DNA from: Niabella aurantiaca DSM 17617
Lineage (GTDB): Bacteria > Bacteroidota > Bacteroidia > Chitinophagales > Chitinophagaceae
Assembly (NCBI RefSeq): GCF_000374125.1
Contig: NZ_KB893647.1
Span: forward strand, 62,001-126,000
Direction: 5' to 3'
DNA length: 64,000 nucleotides
A model generated the notes under the pieces. That model was not told where the DNA came from. It saw nothing but the letters and a program-made list of their open reading frames with translations, and did no database searches. Each line of letters opens with the position of its first letter. The first letter of the stretch is position 1. Of the stretch, positions 34,589-41,110 are shown in pieces. A program made the translations under genes and the position numbers.

Positions 34589-35455
34589 ATGAAGCGGATC
34601 CGGATATGCCTGTTGTTATGTGCATTGGTATCGTCTGCCATTTGCGGGGCGCAAAATACCATGCGGTTCATTACCTATAACCTGCTTCAGGGAATGAAGC
34701 GGGACAGTGCGAACGGGAAACCGGTTTTCACAGACTGGGTGCGGAAAATGAAACCGGATGTGCTGGCACTCCAGGAAGTGACCGGCTTTACACAGGCGGG
34801 GCTGGAATCGATGGCCGCCGCATACGGGCATCCTTATGCGGTGCTGTTGATCGAGGGAGAGAAATACCCCGTTGCGATTACCTCGAAGTATCCCATTATC
34901 AATGTGCGGCGCGTTTATGATAATATGGACCGGGGCTTTATTGTTTCTGAAGTTGCAGGCTATCAGACCGTGGTAGTACACTTAACGCCCTTTGATTATC
35001 GAAAGCGGCAGCAGGAGATAGCCCTGTTACTGGCCGAGGTGAACCATTTAAAAATGCCGGGCAAATGGGTGCTGATGGGCGATTTTAATACAGTTTCGCC
35101 GCAGGATTCGCTGGCGTACCAGGATGGGAGGCTGGCGGAGGCCTACCGGCGCTATGAACAAAAATATGCACCCATCCTAAAACTGAACAAGGATCGATTG
35201 GATTATTCAGTCATTCAACGGGTACTGGACAATGGTTTTTCGGATGTGTTGAAACTGAAGAATGCTGCTTTTCATAAAACCGTACATCCAAAAGCCTTTG
35301 AGCCGAAAACAGGGCCGGATATACCCTCCCGGATCGATTTTATTTTTGTAAGCAATGCGCTCCTGAAAAAAGTAGGGAATGCCCGGGTGATCACGGACGG
35401 ATTCACGGATCATTATTCCGATCATTACCCGGTTTGCCTCGACCTGGAAAAATGA
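34589..35455 (+). CDS. Exported endonuclease/exonuclease/phosphatase (EEP)-fold enzyme
   Basis: 288 residues with a signal peptide (ALVSSAICGAQ). The DNase-I-like fold shows its motifs in order: FITYNLLQG, DVLALQEVTG, MGDFNTVSPQDS, RIDFIFVSN and DHYSDHYPVC near the end. Such exported enzymes include nucleases, sphingomyelinases and inositol-phosphate phosphodiesterases. In this locus, downstream of a phosphodiester glycosidase, a phosphodiesterase or phosphatase role on the imported glycan is plausible; a nuclease role is the alternative. It converges with the hydrolase gene that follows (15 nt between stops). Confidence 0.9.
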   Translation: MKRIRICLLLCALVSSAICGAQNTMRFITYNLLQGMKRDSANGKPVFTDWVRKMKPDVLALQEVTGFTQAGLESMAAAYGHPYAVLLIEGEKYPVAITSKYPIINVRRVYDNMDRGFIVSEVAGYQTVVVHLTPFDYRKRQQEIALLLAEVNHLKMPGKWVLMGDFNTVSPQDSLAYQDGRLAEAYRRYEQKYAPILKLNKDRLDYSVIQRVLDNGFSDVLKLKNAAFHKTVHPKAFEPKTGPDIPSRIDFIFVSNALLKKVGNARVITDGFTDHYSDHYPVCLDLEK

Positions 35456-35470
35456 TCTGCTGCGTTGCCA

Positions 35471-36109
35471 TTAGCGGCCTGTTGCCGGCGGACGGTCAAA
35501 AACAAGCCGGTTGGCCAGGGTGATTTCGTCCGCACTGATGGTATGTCCCATATTGGGATATACTTTTTCGGTAACAGCGGCGTTCATCTGATTTAATAGC
35601 TGAGCGGTAGCGTGCACCCGTTCCACGGGTACATGAAGATCCGGGTCACTGGTACCGATGAAGACCGGGGTCTGTTTAAAATCACCTTTATAGTTACCGG
35701 CATCCAGCTGATCGCCGATCAATCCGCCGGTAAAGGCTACAGCACCGCCATAACGTTGGGCGTACCTGGCAATGTACTCGAGCGTGAGGCAGGCGCCCTG
35801 CGAAAAGCCGAGGAAGTAAATGTTTTCAGCAGCAATACCCGCGTTCTGTGCCACAGTTGCCGTTTGTTTCACGATGTCGATGGCAGAGGAGAGCCAGGGC
35901 TCATTCTCCTTTACGGGGGCCATAAAGGAATAAGGATACCAGGTATGATTGGTGGCCTGGGGGGCCAGTAATGCGGCATCTGGTACATTGAGGTGGCCGG
36001 CCAGCGACAGGATATCGCCGGCACTGCCGCCCCTGCCGTGTAGCATCACCAGCGCCCGGGAGGCTTTGCCTAATTCCGTTCCGCCGGTTGTAATATGGAG
36101 TGTATGCAT
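35471..36109 (-). CDS. Phospholipase/carboxylesterase-family hydrolase (MhqD-like)
   Basis: 212 residues from the ATG at 36109; the frame is open further upstream but without similarity. An alpha/beta hydrolase with MLHGRGGSAGD oxyanion region, nucleophile FLGFSQGACL (GFSQG), acid near TSDPDLHVP and histidine in NMGHTIS. It resembles the B. subtilis MhqD hydrolase family that acts with ring-cleaving dioxygenases in quinone stress. Adjacent upstream on the same strand is such a dioxygenase, so they share an operon (139 nt gap). Confidence 0.9.
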   Translation of the reverse strand: MHTLHITTGGTELGKASRALVMLHGRGGSAGDILSLAGHLNVPDAALLAPQATNHTWYPYSFMAPVKENEPWLSSAIDIVKQTATVAQNAGIAAENIYFLGFSQGACLTLEYIARYAQRYGGAVAFTGGLIGDQLDAGNYKGDFKQTPVFIGTSDPDLHVPVERVHATAQLLNQMNAAVTEKVYPNMGHTISADEITLANRLVFDRPPATGR

Positions 36110-36248
36110 GTGTTTGTCTTTTTTTTGTTGATGATAAGAATAAATGGCAATAGATGCGGTGCTGAATAAGCCACGGATGCACGGGTTGAACGCATGAAAA
36201 CTAAATGTTAAGCCGACATCCGCCTTATCCGCGGGGTTCCGGACCGTT

Positions 36249-37178
36249 TTATAATTCAGGGAGCACGGCTTCAATTTTATTCCGGGCCGGTTCATATTGT
36301 TTGGGAAGTTTTAAGGTCGTGCCCAGCTGATCCAGGGGCTCGTCGCGGGTAAAGCCCGGGTTGTCGGTAGCGATCTCGAACAATACGCCCCCCGGTTCCC
36401 GGAAATAAAGCGAATAGAAATAATCCCGGTCGATCTTTGGAGTAATGTTCAAGCCGGCTGTTGCAATTTTTTCCCTTAGTTCCATCTGTACTGTATCATC
36501 CTTCACTCTAAAAGCAATATGATGATTGGTGCCGGCGGCATTGCGCCCGTGGCCCGCTTTGGGATCTTCAATGATATCGATATAATTGGCGGTGTCGATG
36601 TTCTCATTTACAAACCGGTACCGGTTACCCTCCTGCACTGTTTGCCGGTAGCCCAGCAGGCCGGTCAGCACTTTTGCAGTGGGGGCCGCCTGGTGCAGGG
36701 TAAGGGTAGTGTTATGAAACCCCCTGGCGGCCACGTCTGCAGAAACAGATTCGGTGGTCCAGGGCACACGGTGGTCCGCTGCGGCGGGAATGATCAGGGA
36801 AAGCTGCAGCCCGTCCGGGTCGTTGAATGCCAGTTGCTGTTCTCCGAATATTGCGGCTTCTTCATACGCGATCTTGTTTTCATCAAAGCGATGCTTCCAG
36901 AAATCAAAACTTCCCTCCGGTACGGTATACCCGATATGGGTGGCCATCCCGGCGCCTGCGGTGCCCCTGCCGATTCCTTCCCAGGGAAAGAAGGTGAGGA
37001 TGGTGCCCGGTGTACCGCTTTCATTTCCATAATAAAAATGATAGGTGCCGGGGTCATCGAAATTTACGGTCTTCTTTACCAGCCTTAATCCAAGGAGGTT
37101 TGTATAAAACGCATGGTTGCGTTTGGCATTGTCCGCTATGGCAGTGATGTGATGCAATCCTAAAACTTTATTTTCCAT
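36249..37178 (-). CDS. Ring-cleaving dioxygenase of the glyoxalase fold (MhqO/MhqE-like)
   Basis: 309 residues from the ATG at 37178. Two tandem VOC/glyoxalase-like domains: the first starts LGLHHITAIADNAKRNHAFY with NFDDPGTYHFYYGN, the second is marked by GFHNTTLTLHQAAPTAKVL and HHIAFRVKD, with the C-terminal FREPGGVLFEIATDNPGF that supplies a metal-binding Glu. This matches the putative hydroquinone/catechol dioxygenases of the Mhq type. A full -7 box lies 25 nt upstream and an operator-like repeat another 20 nt upstream of it. With MhqD-like hydrolase downstream and pirin genes here and at 17-19 kb, a quinone-detoxification role is likely. Confidence 0.92.
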   Translation of the reverse strand: MENKVLGLHHITAIADNAKRNHAFYTNLLGLRLVKKTVNFDDPGTYHFYYGNESGTPGTILTFFPWEGIGRGTAGAGMATHIGYTVPEGSFDFWKHRFDENKIAYEEAAIFGEQQLAFNDPDGLQLSLIIPAAADHRVPWTTESVSADVAARGFHNTTLTLHQAAPTAKVLTGLLGYRQTVQEGNRYRFVNENIDTANYIDIIEDPKAGHGRNAAGTNHHIAFRVKDDTVQMELREKIATAGLNITPKIDRDYFYSLYFREPGGVLFEIATDNPGFTRDEPLDQLGTTLKLPKQYEPARNKIEAVLPEL

Positions 37179-37203
37179 GATCGTGATTTTTTTTATTGAT
37201 ACA

Positions 37204-37211
37204 CAAAGGTA
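37204..37211 (-). promoter_or_regulatory. -7 box of the dioxygenase/hydrolase operon
   Basis: CAAAGGTA on plus, TACCTTTG on minus, a full match to TAnnTTTG. It lies 20 nt from the inverted repeat at 37232-37249. Confidence 0.6.
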
Positions 37212-37231
37212 CCCCATAGAAACAGGGAGCC

Positions 37232-37249
37232 ACTTGAAGTAGGTTAAGT
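37232..37249. promoter_or_regulatory. Operator-like inverted repeat, site B (divergent)
   Basis: ACTTGAA-GTAG-GTTAAGT, a 7-4-7 repeat with two mismatches, followed by GG, sharing the GTTAAGTGG half-site with site A. It sits 20 nt from the dioxygenase -7 box on one side and 20 nt from a -7-like TTATTTTG (37270-37277) facing the pirin gene on the other. Confidence 0.6.
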
Positions 37250-37269
37250 GGTAATACAAGCCGGTGTTG

Positions 37270-37277
37270 TTATTTTG
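37270..37277 (+). promoter_or_regulatory. -7-like box facing pirin 3
   Basis: TTATTTTG differs from TAnnTTTG in one position. It lies 20 nt downstream of site B, mirroring the dioxygenase promoter, and would give a leader of about 130 nt. Confidence 0.4.
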
Positions 37278-37413
37278 CAGTACTGTGGCGGGTCGCCGTT
37301 TACACGCCGGAACCCTGAACAACAAAGATAATGGCCGCTGATTCGCAGGTTTTTTATGACGTTATTTAACCGGCCCATCTGTAGTGTCGAAGTGAAATCT
37401 AAAAATAAAAAAT

Positions 37414-38127
37414 ATGGAGGTACAACATTTTAAAGCGGCTGAAAGGGGCGTCAAGGATGCCGGCTGGCTGAAAAGTAATTTTGTTTTCAGCTTCAGTAAC
37501 TATTACAATCCGGTCAAAAGCGCGTTTGGCACTTTGTTCACATTTAATGATGATTACCTGGCGCCGGGCAAGGGCTTTGGCATTCACCCGCATGTAAATA
37601 TGGAGATCATTTCCATATTGCTGAAAGGAAGGATGAATCATAAAGACACCCTGGGCTATGATACCGAATTTGAAGAAGGCGGGGTACAGATCATGAGCGC
37701 CGGTAGCGGTTTGCGGCATGAGGAATACAATATCGGGGAGGAGGAGGTGAATTTTTTACAGATCTGGATCTATCCCAAGCAACAGAACATTACGCCCCGG
37801 TATCAATATCGCAGTTTTCCGAAAGATGCACGGAAGAACAGGCTGGTGACCATCGTATCGCACGAAGAAGGGCAGGCCCATTGCTGGATCAACCAGAATG
37901 CCCGGCTGAGCCTGGGATATTTTGAAAAGGCGCACACAACCACTTATTCTTTTAACCCGGAGAATAAATGTCTTTTTGTATTTGTGATCTCAGGATCGGT
38001 TGAGGTAAACGGGGTGGAAGTTCCGCAGCGGGATGCACTCGGAGTATGGGATACCGGTACAGTGACCATCCGGTGCACGGATGAGAGTGAGTACCTGCTG
38101 ATTGAAACAGTGATCAACCAGAAATAA
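37414..38127 (+). CDS. Pirin-family bicupin protein (3), YhhW-like
   Basis: 237 residues, shorter than the other two pirins and of the YhhW/quercetinase type. The metal motif is IHPHVNMEIISILLKG, MNHKDT and MSAGSGLRHEE; the C-terminal cupin includes FVFVISGSVEVNG. It reads away from the dioxygenase gene and shares its regulatory region and operator. The pathway fits quinone or flavonoid turnover. Confidence 0.94.
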   Translation: MEVQHFKAAERGVKDAGWLKSNFVFSFSNYYNPVKSAFGTLFTFNDDYLAPGKGFGIHPHVNMEIISILLKGRMNHKDTLGYDTEFEEGGVQIMSAGSGLRHEEYNIGEEEVNFLQIWIYPKQQNITPRYQYRSFPKDARKNRLVTIVSHEEGQAHCWINQNARLSLGYFEKAHTTTYSFNPENKCLFVFVISGSVEVNGVEVPQRDALGVWDTGTVTIRCTDESEYLLIETVINQK

Positions 38128-38540
38128 AGCGTCCGGGCAGGCCTCCCGGGGCCACGCCTCTTTTAAATACCCTGTAGCCATTGGAAAACACCCACCGGTT
38201 CGCCGGTCACTATGCAATAGCCCTTTGCAGGATATCTGCACGCGAATGCTTCGCTGCGTGGATAGGCAAAATTCTATACTAATTTGGAAATATCCTACAA
38301 CCTGACAGGAGCCATATGTAATAGGTTTGTAGTATGATTTTATAGCGCATTTATGAAGGATTGATCTAAAGATCTTGCCGGATGGCTTTAGAGCACCGGA
38401 AGATCTTTTCCCCTGTAGTCATGGCGGTGAAAACAAAGAGCACCTGGTCATACGGAGCGAGTGCTGGTTTTTCTGTGCGCCATTCAATGTACGGGGATAT
38501 GTATTTGCGCGATAGATAATCATAATAAAATAAATGTCTG
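38128..38540. other. Intergenic region, 413 bp
   Basis: No coding frame, terminator or repeat was recognised with confidence. A near-consensus promoter word TGTATTTG lies near 38499. Confidence 0.4.
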
Positions 38541-39482
38541 ATGACAACAAAAAAGAAAGAATTTGTGCCGGTTATGCTGACACCGTTTAAGGAAAACGGT
38601 GCCGTTGATTTTGACAGACTGGCTTATCTTACGGAGCATTATCTGAGAGCGGGTGCAGGCGGGTTGTTTGCCAATTGTCTTTCGAGCGAGATGTTTGACC
38701 TGTCGGATGCTGAAAAGCTAAAGGTGATTGAGCAGGTATTGAATACGGCCGGAGGACGGGTGCCCGTGGTTGCTGCCGGTAACTTTGGGCGTACCATAGA
38801 AGCGCAGGCAGATTTTATAAAAAGAGTATATGACACCGGTGTACGGGCCGTGATCGTATTGGCCAACCTGCTGGCGGAGCAAACGATGCCCGGGCAGGTA
38901 CTGGAAGACAATATAGACCGGCTGCTTTCATTAACAGGGAATATTCCGCTTGGTTTTTATGAATGCCCGGTGCCCTACAAGAGGGTCTTATCGCCCGTCT
39001 TACTGGGAAAGCTGGTAAGCACCGGCAGGGTCATTTATCATAAAGATACCAGTTTGGATATAGTGCAGGTAAAAGAAAAGAACCGGAGATGCGCCGGGTT
39101 CCCTGCATTTGGATTGTATGATGCATACATGGTGCACGCGGTTGCATCGCTGAGCTCCGGATCGGCCGGCCTTTCCTGCATCCAGGGAAATTACTTTCCG
39201 GAACTGGTGGTATGGTTGTGTAGGAATTATAACAACAGCCGCTTAAATGATGAAGTGCGGCTGGTGCAGCAATTCTTTATTGATGAAATGGAGGTGATGC
39301 ATAAGGATTATCCGAAGGCTGCCAAATATTACCTGTGGAAAAAAGGTATGAATATATCGGTATATACCCGGATCTCCGGGAACAGCGAGGTAGATTATAG
39401 TACCAAAGAGGCGATCGATGGCCTGGATGCCCGCTACAGGAACCTGGTGCAGCAGATCTCCGGTGCGTTTCTCCACGCATGA
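38541..39482 (+). CDS. DHDPS/N-acetylneuraminate-lyase-family aldolase
   Basis: 313 residues. A TIM barrel of class I aldolases: FVPVMLTPFKENGAVDFDRL at the N-terminus, VVAAGNFGRT, the tyrosine-bearing strand IPLGFYECPVPYKR and the Schiff-base lysine in VIYHKDTS near residue 168. The family covers dihydrodipicolinate synthase, sialic-acid lyase and keto-acid aldolases; the usual DapA GTTGE motif is replaced by LFANCLSSEMF, so this is more likely a sugar-acid aldolase. It is encoded alone. Confidence 0.92.
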   Translation: MTTKKKEFVPVMLTPFKENGAVDFDRLAYLTEHYLRAGAGGLFANCLSSEMFDLSDAEKLKVIEQVLNTAGGRVPVVAAGNFGRTIEAQADFIKRVYDTGVRAVIVLANLLAEQTMPGQVLEDNIDRLLSLTGNIPLGFYECPVPYKRVLSPVLLGKLVSTGRVIYHKDTSLDIVQVKEKNRRCAGFPAFGLYDAYMVHAVASLSSGSAGLSCIQGNYFPELVVWLCRNYNNSRLNDEVRLVQQFFIDEMEVMHKDYPKAAKYYLWKKGMNISVYTRISGNSEVDYSTKEAIDGLDARYRNLVQQISGAFLHA

Positions 39483-39927
39483 TAAGGTTGTATAAGAACA
39501 GGATAATAACCTGCGAAATGGGGGGGGCCTGTGCTTGTTTTATTGCCGGTTAAGATACCTGTCTTGAAAGCTCCGTTTGGTTGCCATAAACACGTGTAGA
39601 CAGAGCCGTAAAGGGAAATTCTTTTTCATTTTATTAGCGCCTGTTAAACCGTTCGCTCAATACATGCGGCCGGGACAGGGCAAGTCGTGATTATTGAAAT
39701 CTTCTGGTTGAAGCACAGCTCCGGGTTATTGTATTTATAATAGCCGGCAAACAGATCCCGAATATAAGATCTTCAAAAAAGAATTTTTCGGGTGTATCGC
39801 ATTAACGGGACATCAATTTTTTTAAAAGCGTTGCGACTTATTACGTTGCTTTTGGTTCTTACCCCCTGGTGTCCTGTTTTTATATCGTAATCAGCACATT
39901 ATACCAGCAGCGGAAATGTAGGGCAAA
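39483..39927. other. Intergenic region upstream of the tRNA terminator
   Basis: About 445 bp with no convincing gene. It contains an 8-G run near 39520 and is otherwise unremarkable. Confidence 0.4.
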
Positions 39928-39965
39928 AGAAAAACAAAAAAGCAGCTACATGTTTGTAACTGCTT
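39928..39965 (-). terminator. Rho-independent terminator after the tRNA
   Basis: On the minus strand AAGCAGTTACA and TGTAGCTGCTT pair (one G-U) around a 4-nt loop, followed by TTTTTTGTTTTTC. Confidence 0.75.
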
Positions 39966-39975
39966 GATTTTTAGG

Positions 39976-40049
39976 TGGTCCCACCTGGGCTCGAACCAGG
40001 GACCCTCTGATTATGAGTCAGATGCTCTAACCGGCTGAGCTATAGGACC
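39976..40049 (-). tRNA. tRNA with CAU anticodon (Met, or Ile2)
   Basis: A 74-nt cloverleaf on the minus strand. The acceptor stem pairs GGTCCTA with TGGGACC, the D arm reads TAGCTCAGCCGGTTAGAGCA, the anticodon loop is CTCATAA in a TCTGA/TCAGA stem, and the T arm contains GGTTCGAGCCC. The 3' CCA is not encoded. A CAU anticodon can be elongator Met, initiator Met or lysidine-modified Ile2; the first acceptor pair G-C rules out a typical initiator. A terminator follows. Confidence 0.93.
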
Positions 40050-40051
40050 AA

Positions 40052-40065
40052 TGCTGTTAACAGCA
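40052..40065. repeat. 14-bp perfect palindrome beside the tRNA
   Basis: TGCTGTTAACAGCA lies 2 nt from the tRNA 5' end. It could be a leader hairpin, a processing signal or chance. Confidence 0.35.
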
Positions 40066-40240
40066 ATAATATTTCAAAAGAACGGAACGCAATAAGATCA
40101 AGCCGGACGGACCGGTTCCCGCTAAAGGGAGGGCGAAATTAAACAAAATAATCATTCCACAAGCAGAAAATCTCCTTTTCAAAGAGAAAAGTTTTCAAAG
40201 ATCATAGGGTTATTAACCTAATTTTAACCCAAAGACAAGC

Positions 40241-40248
40241 TATATTTG
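40241..40248 (+). promoter_or_regulatory. -7 box of the beta-barrel gene
   Basis: TATATTTG matches TAnnTTTG, 17 nt before the ATG at 40266. Confidence 0.55.
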
Positions 40249-40265
40249 CGCAACTTAAAATATTT

Positions 40266-41015
40266 ATGAAGAAAATAGTTCTATTCCTGGCTGCCAGCTT
40301 TTTATTGGGCGGGGCGCTGTACGCACAGGTTGATACAACAGCGGCTGCAGCGGCACTGGCTGCGAATCCTCCTAAACCCCAGAAGAAAAAGTATGATCTT
40401 AGCAAGCGGGCAAATGACCATTTTTTGCTTCAGTTGGGTTATACCAACTGGACAAGCCTGCCGGATAGCATTAAAACCGGGAACTTGCCCCGGAGCATCA
40501 ATGCTTATTTTATGCTTGACTTCCCGTTTAAAAGCAATCAAAAGTTGAGTGCTGCTATTGGGCTGGGTATTGGCTCGGATCATATGTCGCTGGATAAGGA
40601 CCTTAATTTTGTAAATGTAAAGGCCACATCCGCACGGCTCCCGTTTAATGACACCACCCGCTTTAATGCTAAGAAAACAAAGCTGTCAACGGCTTACCTG
40701 GAAGCTCCCGTAGAATTGCGTTTTGTTTCGGATCCCGAACACAGCGATAAAAGCTTTAAAGTGGCCCTGGGTTTTAAGTTCGGCACCATGATCAAAGCCT
40801 CTACAAGAACACGGGTGACCCAGTCCGGCGGAGACTATATACTGAAAGAATCCAGCAAACGCTATTTTAATACAACCAGGATATCAGGTACCGCCCGGAT
40901 AGGTGTGGGGCATTTTACACTGTTTGGCTCCTACCAGTTCACCAAATTGCTGAAAGATGGTGTGGGACCAGAAATAAAACCGTACACCGTGGGCCTGAGC
41001 TTTGGCGGTCTGTAG
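40266..41015 (+). CDS. Outer-membrane beta-barrel protein (PorT-like)
   Basis: 249 residues with a signal peptide (LFLAASFLLGGALYAQ), then a Pro/Lys-rich linker and alternating amphipathic strands: HFLLQLGYTNWTSLPDSIK, LSAAIGLGIGSDHMSL, FKVALGFKFGTMIKAST and the final PYTVGLSFGGL. The last strand ends in a hydrophobic residue rather than Phe. Eight-strand porin-like proteins such as this are common in Bacteroidota; the function is unknown. A terminator follows. Confidence 0.85.
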   Translation: MKKIVLFLAASFLLGGALYAQVDTTAAAAALAANPPKPQKKKYDLSKRANDHFLLQLGYTNWTSLPDSIKTGNLPRSINAYFMLDFPFKSNQKLSAAIGLGIGSDHMSLDKDLNFVNVKATSARLPFNDTTRFNAKKTKLSTAYLEAPVELRFVSDPEHSDKSFKVALGFKFGTMIKASTRTRVTQSGGDYILKESSKRYFNTTRISGTARIGVGHFTLFGSYQFTKLLKDGVGPEIKPYTVGLSFGGL

Positions 41016-41036
41016 CCTGTTTTAATTTTTTTATGA

Positions 41037-41062
41037 GCGGATCCCGATGGGTCCGCTTTTTT
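41037..41062 (+). terminator. Rho-independent terminator
   Basis: GCGGATCC-CGAT-GGGTCCGC followed by TTTTTT. Confidence 0.8.
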
Positions 41063-41110
41063 ATTACCTTTCGTCAGAATGATGATTGCTGCATTCTTTA
41101 AAACAGGAAT

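Noticed and set aside
39976-40049. Initiator tRNA-Met
   Set aside because: The first acceptor pair is a normal G-C pair, while bacterial initiator tRNAs usually have a mismatch there; elongator Met or Ile2 is more likely.
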